This document shows positions 33,348 through 43,631 of a DNA stretch of 64,000 bases, piece by piece. The notes under the pieces were generated by a model. The model had not been told where the DNA came from. It did no database searches and saw nothing but the letters and a program-made list of their open reading frames with translations. This DNA comes from Pseudomonadota bacterium. Its GTDB lineage: Bacteria; Pseudomonadota; Gammaproteobacteria; Pseudomonadales; Pseudohongiellaceae. A program made the translations under genes and the position numbers. Each line of letters starts with the position of its first letter. Position 1 is the first letter of the stretch. Location: positions 1 to 64,000 of the forward strand of contig JAQCKF010000005.1 of NCBI GenBank assembly GCA_027592275.1, in the 5' to 3' direction.

Positions 33348-35033
33348 CTACGGGACCGCCCAGTCAGGAAAAGGACCTAATACACCGAAGGTTAGATGGC
33401 CCACTGTGTAGACAAAAAGGGTAATCAGCAACACTGAAAGAATATCCAGCCATATGCCGGCCACCACCATCTTCATTATTGGCACCCTGCCAGAACCGTA
33501 GACGATTGCATTAGGCGGCGTGGATACAGGCAGCATGAATGCGCAGGAGGCAGCCAAAGTCGTGGGAATAAGCAGTAGTAACGGATGCACTCCGATGGCC
33601 TGAGACAGACTGGCCATGATCGGCAGGGACAGCGAAATTGTCGCCGTGTTAGAGGTTACTTCCGTGAGTCCAGTGATAAAACCCACTGTGCTCATCACAA
33701 TAACCAAAGGACTGGCGTCTTCAAGAAGCGACTGCAGCTGTCCTGCGATATACACGCCCAAGCCCGATGTTGTGAAGCCTTTCGCAAGCGCCAAGCCGCC
33801 TCCGAATAGTATCAAAATGCCCCATGGCACCTTTTTAGCATCTTCCCAATCCATGAGACGACCACCCACCTGCTTGCTGGCCGGAATGATGAACAACAGT
33901 AATGCCATCGCAATAGAAACGGTCCCGTCATCGATCATATAGCCAACAGGGTCGGAACCTACAAATGCAAGGAACGAATCTAAGTAGTGGCTCCATCCAT
34001 AAATATCGACATCGGCCCCGAATAAACGCTCCTTCCTCGTCATCCACAATAGGGCTGCGCTGACGAACACGAACGTTACTCTCTTTTCCTCGGGAGACAT
34101 CACTCCGAGTTTTTCAATTTCATTACGGATAAAATCACGTCCACTAAAGGGCGTCGTAGCCGGCAGAGGAAAAACAAATCGAGTGAGAACAAACCAGGCT
34201 ATCAACATATAGGTTGCACTCATCGGCAAGGCAAACATCATCCAGGACGCGAAGGTGATCTCAGGCGCCAAAGGAAACAACTGTGGCAACTGTGTTACCA
34301 GAACGCCGTTGGGCGGCGTGCCGATCAGTGTCGCAAACCCGCCGATGGAAGCAGAATAGGCTATACCCAATAGTATTGTGAGTGGAAAATTTTCGGCCCG
34401 CTTATCTATGATGACACCTTTAGCTGCAGCCTCACGATTCAACTCTTCATACAAAAGAATAAGCGACATTCCCATAGGCATCATCATCAACGCGGTTGAG
34501 GTGTTCGACAACCACATGGAAAGAAAGCCGGTGGCAAGCATGAATCCTAGAACGAGTCGATGGGGCTGACCGCCGATGACGCGCAAAATATTCAAGGCGA
34601 TGCGTTTGTGCAGGTTCCACTTCTCTACCGCCGTAGCAATGATAAAGCCACCGAGAAACAGCAGGATAATCCAATCCATATACTGGCCGGCCACATTCGG
34701 GAAAACGATATCCAGATCGGAAGGGCTTAAGCCGTTGCGCATACTAACCGTTTCGAAGTCGATCTGATTCGCCGCAGGCACGAGGCGTCCGCGCATGATG
34801 CCCAAGAGTGGAAATAGAACAATGGGAAGTAGTGCTGTAGCGGACAGTGGTATTGCCTCAGTGATCCACCATATCGCCATCAACAATATCACCGCGGCCA
34901 TACGAGTCACGAGCGGATTGCTCGGATCAAGATCGGCGAACAGCAACACTAGAAGAAATGCCAACGGCCCTAGCCACAGCCCTATTTTACTTCGCATGGG
35001 CGCGATTTCGACTTCTTGAATGGCAGCTGTCAT
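33348..35033 (-). CDS. SLC13/DASS-family sodium:dicarboxylate or sulfate symporter
   Basis: It has 561 residues and about 11-12 membrane segments. The two family SNT motifs, LSNTSTALMMM and TSNTATISLSLPI, flank the substrate and sodium sites. WWITEAIPLSATALLPIVLFPLLGI is the usual N-terminal signature. It imports dicarboxylates, citrate-like acids or sulfate with sodium. The loop around FGADVDIYGWSH is longer than usual. No neighbour on its strand points to a substrate. Confidence 0.9.
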   Translation of the reverse strand: MTAAIQEVEIAPMRSKIGLWLGPLAFLLVLLFADLDPSNPLVTRMAAVILLMAIWWITEAIPLSATALLPIVLFPLLGIMRGRLVPAANQIDFETVSMRNGLSPSDLDIVFPNVAGQYMDWIILLFLGGFIIATAVEKWNLHKRIALNILRVIGGQPHRLVLGFMLATGFLSMWLSNTSTALMMMPMGMSLILLYEELNREAAAKGVIIDKRAENFPLTILLGIAYSASIGGFATLIGTPPNGVLVTQLPQLFPLAPEITFASWMMFALPMSATYMLIAWFVLTRFVFPLPATTPFSGRDFIRNEIEKLGVMSPEEKRVTFVFVSAALLWMTRKERLFGADVDIYGWSHYLDSFLAFVGSDPVGYMIDDGTVSIAMALLLFIIPASKQVGGRLMDWEDAKKVPWGILILFGGGLALAKGFTTSGLGVYIAGQLQSLLEDASPLVIVMSTVGFITGLTEVTSNTATISLSLPIMASLSQAIGVHPLLLLIPTTLAASCAFMLPVSTPPNAIVYGSGRVPIMKMVVAGIWLDILSVLLITLFVYTVGHLTFGVLGPFPDWAVP

Positions 35034-35245
35034 GTGGCGTCCTTATTAGGTGTTGTTAGTCTTTCGCTAATTCTGTCCGTTCTTGATGCAGTATTTTAGT
35101 TCGTCTTGTAGCGTAATTATGCTCTCGGAGAATAGTAGAAAAACAGATGCTGGGATAGAAAACCCAAACAGGTATTTAAGATTGTCACCGCAAGAATAAA
35201 TTACCAGACTTACCTCAAATACCCGCCTACAAAATGTCAGGGTAC

Positions 35246-35725
35246 CTAGAGTTGCTCGAGCATTGTTTCGGCCGAGCTCGCCTTAATTTCGCCGGGGGCC
35301 TCGACGCCTAGATAGGTAACCGTGCCGTCTTCAACGATCATACCGAAGCGCTGAGCGCGCTTACCCATACCAAAACCACTGGCATCGAGTTCAAGACCAA
35401 TAGCGCTGGTAAAGTCGCCATTACCATCCGCTAGCATCAGTATCTCTTCGGCATTTTGATTCTGGCCCCAAGCACCCATGACGAAGGCATCGTTCACTGA
35501 CATACAGGCGATGGTATCCGCGCCTTTTGCCTTGATAGCGTCGGCACTCACTACAAAGCCAGGTAGGTGAGTTAGCGAACAACCCGGCGTAAATGCACCA
35601 GGTACGGCAAAGAACACAACCTTCTTGCCCGAGAATACTTCGTCACTGCTTATATCTGCCGGTCCATCTGCCGTCATATGCTTGAAATTTACTGATGGAA
35701 CCTTGTCTCCGACTTGAATCGTCAT
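35246..35725 (-). CDS. Prx5-like atypical peroxiredoxin
   Basis: At 159 residues, it has the peroxidatic Cys in GAFTPGCSLTHLPGF and the IACMSVNDAFVMGAWG segment typical of the Prx5/hybrid subfamily. No glutaredoxin domain is fused. It reduces peroxides in the cytoplasm, most likely with glutathione or thioredoxin. AGGAG precedes the ATG. Confidence 0.9.
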   Translation of the reverse strand: MTIQVGDKVPSVNFKHMTADGPADISSDEVFSGKKVVFFAVPGAFTPGCSLTHLPGFVVSADAIKAKGADTIACMSVNDAFVMGAWGQNQNAEEILMLADGNGDFTSAIGLELDASGFGMGKRAQRFGMIVEDGTVTYLGVEAPGEIKASSAETMLEQL

Positions 35726-35871
35726 TGCGAACTCCTAATGGTTAGTTTTAATTCAGTTAGCGGATAGTAGCAAATTCGCTGCCATAAGCCCTAAAAATAG
35801 CGATGTGCTTCCTTCTTTTTTGGGTTAGCATTCAAGACCCTCACTCCCTTGGACGATTACACAGAGCCTCT

Positions 35872-36702
35872 ATGGACACAGCGTTCTTTCTGGTCTCGAA
35901 GGTTATTTGGGCGCTGATTTCGCCTGACAGCCTGATAGTCATTCTCGGGGTGTCCGCCTGGATCGCCTCCACCTTGAAATGGCAGAGAATCTCGAGATCC
36001 TTACTTGCTAGTTGTGCCTTGCTGCTCGTTCTAATTGGCTTCTTCCCCGTTGGCGAATGGCTGATCGCGCCGCTAGAGAATCGCTTCACGACGAATGCGG
36101 CACTGCCGAGTGAGGTGGATGGCATAATCGTGCTAGGCGGCGCTATCTCACCACGAATGTCTAACATCTGGCAACAGCCTGAGCTTGGCGGTGCAGCGGA
36201 CCGGCTCACCAGTTTTTTCTATCTAGCCCGGCTCTATCCTAATGCCCAACTGGTTTTCACCGGTGGCAGTGGTGCTGTCACCGAACAGGAATTCAAGGAG
36301 GCTGCGATGGCGCAAATCTTGTTCGATCAGCTGGGCCTGGCACAAAGGGCTATTATCTTTGAGAGCGAGTCACGCAATACGTCTGAGAATGCTAGACGTA
36401 GCAAAGAACTAGTCACGCCCGAAAATGACGAGAATTGGCTATTGATCACATCGGCATTTCATATGCCGCGATCGATCGGCGTGTTCTGTCAGCAGCAGTG
36501 GGTAGTGCAGCCCTACCCTGTAGATCACTATTCGCAGAAGGGAAACTTGCTGCGCCTAAACTTCTCTTTCAGTGCCAATTTATCGGTACTAAGAATCGCA
36601 GTCAGAGAATGGGTCGGGCTGGTAGCTTATAGAATTGGCGGCCGAACAGATCGATTGCTGCCGGGAATTGATAATAACTGCGCAGCCACGGACGTCGAAT
36701 AG
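35872..36702 (+). CDS. YdcF/ElyC-family DUF218 membrane protein
   Basis: Two N-terminal membrane segments (about residues 12-30 and 38-58) precede the DUF218 domain: GIIVLGGAIS, QLVFTGGSGA, FESESRNTSENARRSKEL and WLLITSAFHMPRSIGVF. ElyC of E. coli shares this layout and affects envelope polysaccharide and peptidoglycan lipid carrier use. ATG 35872 is selected because the longer ORF (from 35803) adds residues without family likeness. Confidence 0.8.
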   Translation: MDTAFFLVSKVIWALISPDSLIVILGVSAWIASTLKWQRISRSLLASCALLLVLIGFFPVGEWLIAPLENRFTTNAALPSEVDGIIVLGGAISPRMSNIWQQPELGGAADRLTSFFYLARLYPNAQLVFTGGSGAVTEQEFKEAAMAQILFDQLGLAQRAIIFESESRNTSENARRSKELVTPENDENWLLITSAFHMPRSIGVFCQQQWVVQPYPVDHYSQKGNLLRLNFSFSANLSVLRIAVREWVGLVAYRIGGRTDRLLPGIDNNCAATDVE

Positions 36703-36733
36703 TATTCCTGCGACGCCGTAACTGGCTTAATGG

Positions 36734-37474
36734 CTAGTTTAGGATGTTACGGAGTCTACCCCCTAAATCCTCAACCACCTCTTCGATTCGTTGCGCACCA
36801 TCCTGTATTCGATCCTCAACAGACTCTCTTAATCCATCGAGACCGGGAAGGTCGTCGGAATTCAAGATAGAAGCCACCAGCTCCTGCAAGACAACGCGAA
36901 CAGCATTCGCTGCACTTGACGAACCGCCTTCTGTCCCAATATCTCGAATCTCGATGTCGGCAAGCGTTATCGGCGCGCTTAGTAGAGCGGACACGAAGTT
37001 CAGCTGCGAATCCACCATTTGAAACTCACGAATAATAATCTGCTGCTCGGACTCTTCTGCCGATTCTGGGTCGCTTGCTGCAACATCTCCTTCGTCAAGG
37101 TTAGCAAGAAGAGTGCGGATATTGTCGCTGGTTATCTTTGTCTCGTAGGTGATTATAGGCTGCATGACGACGATCGATTCAATCTCCACAGTATCTGTAA
37201 ATACTGAATTCACATCGATGCTTACCAAGACCGAATCCAATTCAAAAGCATATTGCGATTCGAAGCCCTCTGGATTCTCGACGCGCAGGCCAGAGATACT
37301 ACCCTGTCCGCTTAGCGGTGATAGTGAAACGCTGTCTACGGTTACTGCCGTCCCCAATACGCTTGAGCCTACTACTTCTATCCCACTCTTCACGATAGAA
37401 TCGAGATAGAAGAACAATCCGCCGCCAGCAAGCAGCAGAAGGAAAACCACGGAGATTAGAATTTTCTTGATCAT
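36734..37474 (-). CDS. AsmA-like membrane-anchored protein
   Basis: An N-terminal membrane helix (ILISVVFLLLLAGGGLFFYL) is followed by KSGIEVVGSSVLGTAVTVDSVSLSPLSGQGSI, a pattern of AsmA/DUF748-type proteins which bridge or span the periplasm. The C-terminus has a predicted helix with GLRESVEDRIQDGAQRIEEVVEDLGGRL. At 246 aa it is short compared with AsmA. Function is likely in envelope lipid homeostasis (inference). Confidence 0.65.
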   Translation of the reverse strand: MIKKILISVVFLLLLAGGGLFFYLDSIVKSGIEVVGSSVLGTAVTVDSVSLSPLSGQGSISGLRVENPEGFESQYAFELDSVLVSIDVNSVFTDTVEIESIVVMQPIITYETKITSDNIRTLLANLDEGDVAASDPESAEESEQQIIIREFQMVDSQLNFVSALLSAPITLADIEIRDIGTEGGSSSAANAVRVVLQELVASILNSDDLPGLDGLRESVEDRIQDGAQRIEEVVEDLGGRLRNILN

Positions 37475-37575
37475 TATTGCCTTTGTTTTTAGTAGCTAAT
37501 TGGTATTAGCTTTCTTTTAGTGACTAATAGGGTTTAGCCTTCTTTTAATAAGGTCGTCGCACGGAAAATGGCCAA

Positions 37576-38406
37576 TTAACTATCGAAGGGCGCCGCGCTG
37601 CCGATGACAGCTTCGATCCAGTCTAACTGTAGGGCTACGCTTTCGTATACTGCAACCGCCCCGTATTTTCCCTGAGTTTCCTCCGAAAAGTCGTTTGCCG
37701 TAACCTCACCAACAGTGATGCCAACTAGAAACAGGCCGTTCTCGTTCTCGAGTAACGCAGGGCCACCACTATCACCCAAGCTAGGCATTCCCTCTAGAGG
37801 CAAGGCTTGACTCGCACGATCCCGAGGATCATCGAAGCGTATCCTGAATCGGCGATCCACATCTGTGATCCGATTCATAGCAAGACGAAGACTGCCATCA
37901 TTGTATTGCCTGCCAGTTGTTCCCAAGCCGAAGTAGCCCCACCCGAGCAGAGTTACGATCGAGTCAGATTCCAATTCCTGTAAATGCAATGGCATTGCCC
38001 GCGGTATAGCGGAAGCCTGCTTGAATCGCAGTAGAGCAAGGTCTACATCAGCAGCATTTTCCAAATCAAATTCTGGGTGAATGATAACAGCATCTATCTC
38101 CCGATCCTGACCGCCAACTAAGACGGCGAAGTCGCGCCCATTGGCCAGGGTATTGCCAAGTAATGTTTGCTCTACACAATGTGCCGCGGTTAACGCCCAT
38201 TGCTGATGAATTACCGTGGCAGCGCAAACTTTTCGATTTCCCTGCTGCTCCAAAAAAAACACCGATGGATAACTACTCTCTCTCACTTCGTAGCGCGCAG
38301 GGCCAACATCGTGACGAATTATGATAGCGGAGCTAGGCGCGACGAAGTTGGTGCACATAAGAAGTAACAGGAATCGGTGAATCATGAGTAGAGAGGACTT
38401 ATTCAT
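37576..38406 (-). CDS. Secreted trypsin-like serine protease (S1)
   Basis: The catalytic triad is complete: His in LTAAHC, Asp in DVDLALLRF and Ser in GDSGGP. It has 276 residues and an N-terminal signal-like segment (HRFLLLLMCTNFVAPSSA). ATG 38406 has AGAGGATC upstream. Cysteines are few (for example VCAATVIH with the AAHC cysteine, one likely disulfide). It overlaps the small upstream gene by eight bases, so translation is coupled. The physiological target is unknown. Confidence 0.85.
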   Translation of the reverse strand: MNKSSLLMIHRFLLLLMCTNFVAPSSAIIIRHDVGPARYEVRESSYPSVFFLEQQGNRKVCAATVIHQQWALTAAHCVEQTLLGNTLANGRDFAVLVGGQDREIDAVIIHPEFDLENAADVDLALLRFKQASAIPRAMPLHLQELESDSIVTLLGWGYFGLGTTGRQYNDGSLRLAMNRITDVDRRFRIRFDDPRDRASQALPLEGMPSLGDSGGPALLENENGLFLVGITVGEVTANDFSEETQGKYGAVAVYESVALQLDWIEAVIGSAAPFDS

Positions 38407-38614
38407 CTTGATCCTCTGATTCTCTTTTAGCACTAATTCGCCGTCTTCTTAGTGGGCGCAGATTGGGTTGGTAACTGGTTTTTTTAGTCATTCGAAACAG
38501 CTTCAACAGTTGACGCAAAACGACAGCGACGGACAAGATTGAGAACACCAAAATGCAGGCGGCCAACCATTGCTCGTGTGTCCAGCCGGAAGTATTAATA
38601 AGATCGGACAACAT
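38399..38614 (-). CDS. Small membrane protein with basic tail
   Basis: This 71-residue protein has one hydrophobic helix (about 17-40, WLAACILVFSILSVAVVLRQLL) and a strongly basic tail (RPLRRRRISAKRE) followed by an acidic end. I do not recognise it. Its position between the LON-domain gene and the protease gene, with an eight-base overlap into the latter, supports it as real and coupled. Confidence 0.6.
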   Translation of the reverse strand: MLSDLINTSGWTHEQWLAACILVFSILSVAVVLRQLLKLFRMTKKTSYQPNLRPLRRRRISAKRESEDQDE

Positions 38615-38670
38615 AATCAGAGCCTTTCTAAGGAGGCATCATAGGGTAGATCAAAATTCAATTTCGGCAG

Positions 38671-39285
38671 CTAAGACTCGTCTGCGAGTTCAGATACCAG
38701 TTGCTCAATATTCTCGATTCGCTCCCAGGGATCGTCCATCTCCAACAGATATTGCCTCTTCGCATTCTCTACGGGGATCAATTCCGCAAGGCGCCATCCA
38801 AGATCCCAAAGGTTGTCATAGTCGATTATCAGGTTCTTCTGCTCGACTAAGGGGTGACTCTCCAGGTTTTGCAACAATTGTGTCAGTGGAGTGAAATCAT
38901 CATCGATAGGAATCATCTGTTTCCCCACACTATCGTTCTCACTGAATGCTACATTGGCCGTCAATACCCCACTGTCCGCCTGCCAGCAATCTTCGATATT
39001 GAATTTAGCGCTACCCTCTACGGTTATTCCAAGCAGTCCATTCGGCAGTTGATCCCAATCGATGATATTCACATAGGTTCCCGTGCGGTGAATGGTTTGT
39101 TGGGTTCCAGCTTGGGCAGTTTCCATTCCTTTCTTCAGCAGACAGATACCGAAGCCCGTCTCGGTCCGCATGCACTGCGCAACTAGATCAATGTAGCGCC
39201 GCTCGAATATTTGCATATCCAATCTGCCGCCGGGGAACATAACCAATTGTAGCGGGAACAGCGGTATCTCCTGAAAATTAGTCAT
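38671..39285 (-). CDS. Stand-alone LON peptidase N-terminal substrate-binding domain protein
   Basis: At 204 residues, it contains IPLFPLQLVMFPGGRLDMQIFERRYIDLV, the LON substrate-binding signature. There is no ATPase or protease domain. Such proteins exist in many gammaproteobacteria with unknown role. ATG 39285 is favoured over TTG 39297. The mpl stop is just upstream at 39294, so the two genes are almost contiguous. Confidence 0.88.
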   Translation of the reverse strand: MTNFQEIPLFPLQLVMFPGGRLDMQIFERRYIDLVAQCMRTETGFGICLLKKGMETAQAGTQQTIHRTGTYVNIIDWDQLPNGLLGITVEGSAKFNIEDCWQADSGVLTANVAFSENDSVGKQMIPIDDDFTPLTQLLQNLESHPLVEQKNLIIDYDNLWDLGWRLAELIPVENAKRQYLLEMDDPWERIENIEQLVSELADES

Positions 39286-39293
39286 AGATATAC

Positions 39294-40745
39294 TCAAAAA
39301 CCAGAGGCCCCGGCAGGGCTGTGATCCAAGGCACGCAGTAATTTTTCATGGATACCATCAAAGCTGCCATTGCTCATCACCACTATGTTGTCACCTTTGA
39401 GAGAGTTCTCCTCTATGAATGAGACGATCTCATCTGAAGTAGAAAACGCATACCCTGGCACCTTACTATCGGCGACGAGCGCATTGAAATCGAGCCCCGA
39501 CTTTTCTGGCTTCTGCCAGATAACCATATCTGCTTTTTGACAGGCCTCCACTAGCTGCTGCTGATGAATACCAAGTTTCATTGTATTCGAACGGGGTTCG
39601 ATTACGGCGATCAAACGAGATTCACCCGCCTCAGATTTCAGCTTCATATGAATTCCCTGCAGCGTGGTCATGATCGCCGTAGGATGGTGAGCGAAGTCGT
39701 CATAGACCTTTACACCTTCCACTTCGCCGCGCAATTCCATTCGCCGCTTCACTCCTTTGTATGTCTGCAAGCCCTCTACAGCTGTAGCGACATCGATCCC
39801 TACATGATGGGCCGCTGCGATGGCAGCCATGCCATTCTTCACGTTATGCACACCGGTAACATCCCACTCTACGAGCGTACGGCTTATCACTTCCCCGGTA
39901 GAACCCTGGCCATATTTCGTTAGCTCGAATTCCGAGCCCTGCCCGTTGAGGAGTTTCGAATTCCAGAACACGCCGCCATTGGCAGCTAATTTCTTACACA
40001 CCTCCTCCGGCACCGCGACACCAAATCGTTGTTTCGAGGTCCAATTGCCCATTCGCAAGACGTTCTCGATGGTGGCTTCGCCATGAGGAACGATCAATAG
40101 CCCATTACCTGGAACCGTTCTAATAAGATGATGAAACTGTCTCTGAATTGCCTCGAGGTCGTCGAAAATATCTGCGTGATCGAATTCAAGATTATTGAGG
40201 ATAGCCGTTCTGGGCGCGTAGTGAACGAACTTAGAACGCTTGTCGAAGAAGGCACTATCGTACTCATCAGCTTCCACCACAAAGAATGCGGAGTCACCAA
40301 TGTCAGCCGAACGTGGCAGATTATTCGTTACACCTCCAATAAGATAACCCGGCTTCATACCCGCATTCTCGAGTATCCAAGTTAGCATGGCGCTAGTACT
40401 GGTCTTGCCGTGCGTGCCCGCGACTCCCAGCACCCATCTATCATGAAGCACAAACTGTGACAGCCACTGCGGGCCTGACGTGTAGTTCAACCCCTCGTTC
40501 AAAACGTGCTCGACAGCCGGATTCCCACGGGAAAGCGCGTTGCCAATTATCACGAGGTCTGGCTCTGGGTAGAGGTGTTCTGGCCGAAACCCCTCCATTA
40601 AATCGATACCCATCTCCTCCAACTGCGTACTCATGGGTGGATAGACATTGGCATCGCTGCCGCTAACGCGGTAACCGAGTTGTTTGGCAATTATGGCTAA
40701 GCTTCCCATGAAGGTACCGCAGATACCTAAAATATGTACGTGCAT
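39294..40745 (-). CDS. mpl: UDP-MurNAc:L-Ala-gamma-D-Glu-meso-DAP ligase Mpl
   Basis: Mpl recycles murein tripeptide by joining it to UDP-MurNAc. It has 483 residues. MHVHILGICGTFMGSLA opens the Rossmann-like domain, GVAGTHGKTSTSAML is the ATP P-loop, NNLEFDHADIFDDLEA and VYDDFAHHPTAI are central and C-terminal Mur ligase motifs. An upstream start at 40859 would add 38 residues with no likeness, so ATG 40745 is used. Downstream LON-domain, small membrane and protease genes lie on the same strand. Confidence 0.95.
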   Translation of the reverse strand: MHVHILGICGTFMGSLAIIAKQLGYRVSGSDANVYPPMSTQLEEMGIDLMEGFRPEHLYPEPDLVIIGNALSRGNPAVEHVLNEGLNYTSGPQWLSQFVLHDRWVLGVAGTHGKTSTSAMLTWILENAGMKPGYLIGGVTNNLPRSADIGDSAFFVVEADEYDSAFFDKRSKFVHYAPRTAILNNLEFDHADIFDDLEAIQRQFHHLIRTVPGNGLLIVPHGEATIENVLRMGNWTSKQRFGVAVPEEVCKKLAANGGVFWNSKLLNGQGSEFELTKYGQGSTGEVISRTLVEWDVTGVHNVKNGMAAIAAAHHVGIDVATAVEGLQTYKGVKRRMELRGEVEGVKVYDDFAHHPTAIMTTLQGIHMKLKSEAGESRLIAVIEPRSNTMKLGIHQQQLVEACQKADMVIWQKPEKSGLDFNALVADSKVPGYAFSTSDEIVSFIEENSLKGDNIVVMSNGSFDGIHEKLLRALDHSPAGASGF

Positions 40746-40841
40746 TGAGATTCTCGCGCGGCTGGGTTGGTTTATCAGAGTGCTGTTTATAGCACAAAAC
40801 TTAGGTAGCATAGGAGTACTAAGCCACCACCGAATTGAATA

Positions 40842-41342
40842 ATGCCAAACAAGCCTCAAAATTTTTGGAACTTCTCCCTAGAACTATACGATCGAGAGGG
40901 TGTAGCCGCAGCCTGCCTAAAGTTACAGGATGCCTATCAACTAGACGTGAACTTGCTTCTATTCTGTTTTTGGCACGGTAGCGCCTATGGAAGGATAGAT
41001 CAGGAGTTATTGCAAAAGGTCATCAAACTCTCGATTGAATGGCGCTGCGGGGTTGTGCAGCCGCTACGAAGCGCCCGCACCTGGATGAAACACAACCCAA
41101 TTCCCAGCGAACAATTCGAGAGCCTGCGGGAGAAGATAAAAGCAAGCGAATTGTTGGCGGAGAAATTTCAAATCGAACAAATAGCCAACTCAACATGGGA
41201 ATTTAATCAAGGCCGGCAATGTGTATTCGGCAACGACGACATAGGGGAGAATATCGATAGCCTATTAGCTGCAACAAAAGTCGAGCGAGACGAGAAGATT
41301 ACTAGCGCACTGGATATTATTCGAGGTGCAATTGAGGGATAG
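40842..41342 (+). CDS. TIGR02444 family protein
   Basis: This 166-residue soluble helical protein has the family pattern FWNFSLELYDREGVAAACLKLQDAY followed by DVNLLLFCFWHGSA and VVQPLRSARTWMK. The function is unknown. The family is known from proteobacteria. It starts 96 bases from, and divergent to, mpl. Confidence 0.85.
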   Translation: MPNKPQNFWNFSLELYDREGVAAACLKLQDAYQLDVNLLLFCFWHGSAYGRIDQELLQKVIKLSIEWRCGVVQPLRSARTWMKHNPIPSEQFESLREKIKASELLAEKFQIEQIANSTWEFNQGRQCVFGNDDIGENIDSLLAATKVERDEKITSALDIIRGAIEG

Positions 41343-41462
41343 CTGCTTGGCATTTGGCGATGCTTGGGGTTGGATCGCCACTTATCCAGAAGATCTAGCT
41401 ATTCGCCACTACGAATAGCCTGTGTTACAAATAAAGAGCAGAAGCAAAGACTGAGAGAGGCT

Positions 41463-41684
41463 TTACTCATCGTCCTCATTTGATTCAGCCGAATCCGAAG
41501 ACTTCGAAATAAAACCGGCGGAAAGTGCAAAAGCAATTGCACCAACCAACCACAAGAAGCCATTGATTGTGGAATTTTCACTGTCGCTGGTAAATGCCAA
41601 GAAGGAAAGTGCCAACCAGATCAATGCAACGATCCAGCAGAGAAATTTAGAGTATCTGGCGAAGCCCGTACCTTGTGTAAGCAT
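41463..41684 (-). CDS. Small two-helix membrane protein
   Basis: At 73 residues, it has two hydrophobic segments (about 13-31 WIVALIWLALSFLAF and 40-58 INGFLWLVGAIAFALSAGF) and an acidic, Ser-rich tail (SKSSDSAESNEDDE). No family recognised. ATG 41684 has GAGGA six bases upstream, which decides it over the ORF start at 41753. Confidence 0.6.
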   Translation of the reverse strand: MLTQGTGFARYSKFLCWIVALIWLALSFLAFTSDSENSTINGFLWLVGAIAFALSAGFISKSSDSAESNEDDE

Positions 41685-41873
41685 GACATCCTCACATAGG
41701 GATATTGTTGTGTAAGTAAAGCTAACACTGTCACTGACTGCCCTGTCAGTCAAGCGTGTAGCAGCCCAATCTGTACACAGCTCGCAAAATGTACCCAGAT
41801 TTGCCCGGAATTTTACTGCGTTTGTTGGTGAGGCAGCACTATCGCGAATACCTCACCATAATAGCAATTGCCG

Positions 41874-43160
41874 TTATGCTGCTGCCGTCGATCGCGATGA
41901 CCTCCATTTCCCGTTAGACGAACCTTTGTTGGCTGGCTTTGCAGCAGCGCCCTGCCGACGACGAGGCCGCTGATTATTAGCAGGCCGTCTGTTGGGTTCG
42001 CTGTTCTTGCTAGCAGGAGCTGGATTCGCCAAGGCAAATGCGAACTCTTCGCTATCTCCCCTTGGAACGGCAAACTTTATCAAGCGCTCGATGTCACGCA
42101 GCTGCTTGCTCTCTTCACCGCTGACCAGAGAAATTGCCAATCCGGTAGCTCCCGCTCTGCCAGTTCGGCCGATGCGATGCACATAATCTTCAGGCACATG
42201 CGGAAGATCGAAGTTAATCACCCGCGCGAGTTGCTCAATATCGATACCACGAGCGGCAATATCTGTCGCTACCAAGACCTGCACCTCACCCTGCTTGAAG
42301 TCATGGAGAGCTTTTGTTCGCTGTGCCTGTGACTTGTTGCCGTGGATAGCTGCAGCTTTTATGTTTTCTTTGATTAATTTCTTGGCTAGGTTGTTTGCAC
42401 CATGCTTTGTACGACTAAACACCAATGTCTGATCATTGCTCGCCAACATCATTTCGATTAGCAGGTTAGGCTTGTTAGCTTTGTCTACGTAATACATCTT
42501 CTGCGAAATAGCTTCGACTGTAGAGTTCCTCGGAGCGACATCAATCTCTACAGGTTTATTGCAGATCGTCTTCGCTAGAACTCGGATTTCATCGGAGAAT
42601 GTCGCAGAGAACATCAGGTTCTGCCGCTGCTTCGGAAGTAGCGCCATTATTTTCTTGATATCACGAATAAAACCCATATCCAACATTCGATCTGCCTCGT
42701 CGAGAATCAGCACTTCGACATCCCGGAAGTCGATGCATTTCTGCTGGTACAGATCCAATAATCTACCAGGTGTAGCAACTAGGATGTCGAGGCCACGATT
42801 CAGCGTCTTCTTCTGCGGATTAATATTTACTCCACCGAAGACTACGCCATATCTAAGGTTCTCTTGCGCGCCATAGGTTTGAATGCTGTCTTCAATTTGA
42901 GCCGCTAATTCTCGAGTCGGTGTCAGGATCAAGGCGCGAAAGCTATTTCTAGTTCGATTGGGACGTCCGCTTATCAATTGCAATAAGGGCAATGTGAATC
43001 CGGCGGTCTTTCCCGTGCCAGTCTGTGCAGCAGCCATTACATCACGGCCAGCTAGAATCTCTGGGATAGCTCGTTCTTGAATTGGTGTTGGCGTTGTGTA
43101 GCCAGTTTGTTTTACTGCTTGCAGCAGTGTGTCGGATAGTCCGAGTGTGTTAAATGTCAT
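41874..43160 (-). CDS. rhlE: DEAD-box RNA helicase, RhlE type
   Basis: It unwinds RNA using ATP. All DEAD-box motifs are visible: Q motif ([15 protein letters not shown]), [43 protein letters not shown] and [10 protein letters not shown]. The 428-residue length and basic, Arg/Gln/Asn-rich tail ([20 protein letters not shown]) fit RhlE. A 471-bp gene-free stretch lies upstream of its start and may be a long leader as in some other cold-shock helicase genes (inference). Confidence 0.93.
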   Translation of the reverse strand: MTFNTLGLSDTLLQAVKQTGYTTPTPIQERAIPEILAGRDVMAAAQTGTGKTAGFTLPLLQLISGRPNRTRNSFRALILTPTRELAAQIEDSIQTYGAQENLRYGVVFGGVNINPQKKTLNRGLDILVATPGRLLDLYQQKCIDFRDVEVLILDEADRMLDMGFIRDIKKIMALLPKQRQNLMFSATFSDEIRVLAKTICNKPVEIDVAPRNSTVEAISQKMYYVDKANKPNLLIEMMLASNDQTLVFSRTKHGANNLAKKLIKENIKAAAIHGNKSQAQRTKALHDFKQGEVQVLVATDIAARGIDIEQLARVINFDLPHVPEDYVHRIGRTGRAGATGLAISLVSGEESKQLRDIERLIKFAVPRGDSEEFAFALANPAPASKNSEPNRRPANNQRPRRRQGAAAKPANKGSSNGKWRSSRSTAAA

Positions 43161-43631
43161 TCAAATTCTCTTAGTTAGTAAGTATGCCGAAGCATTTTAT
43201 TTGTTCGAAACGAAAACGCATTTCCTACTCCACGGAAGGAGGAAGCTCGATGACTTCTCGTTATGATTTTCCGAACTTTAAACTGTTTTAATGAGTTCTA
43301 TTGCACGGATGTGCATTCGATAGCTAGTTCGTAGTTACTCGCGACTTGACTGCGAGTAGCCAGAAATGAGGTGGCGACTTGTTATTCGAGCCAGATCGAA
43401 GATCGATTCGCTGAATAGAAGTCTGCAGACTGCGATTTTGGCGCAGTAACGTGACCTTATCTAAGTATGATGCACCGTCTAGATATTGCTGAAACAGGCG
43501 TTAGCGCTGACTAGCCCTGTCTAAACGTGGCGGCACCTTAGCACAAATCCAGGAGAAGTATCACTTTTTATTGTTATTTCAGGAGGATACAGGCTCTCAC
43601 GAAGCCACTGCTCGCATCCTAGTTACAAGAG
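43161..43631. other. Gene-free 471 bp upstream of the RNA helicase
   Basis: No credible gene was seen. It includes a hairpin with arms TACTCGC (43336-43342) and GCGAGTA (43352-43358). On the plus strand a 13-codon ORF (43250-43291) has AAGGAGG before its ATG, but on the helicase strand that stretch is only leader. It likely holds the helicase promoter and untranslated leader, and the end of the preceding SDR transcript. Confidence 0.45.

Noticed and set aside
43250..43291. 13-codon ORF with a good ribosome site upstream of rhlE
   Set aside because: Opposite strand to the helicase, no homology can be judged at this length, likely chance.
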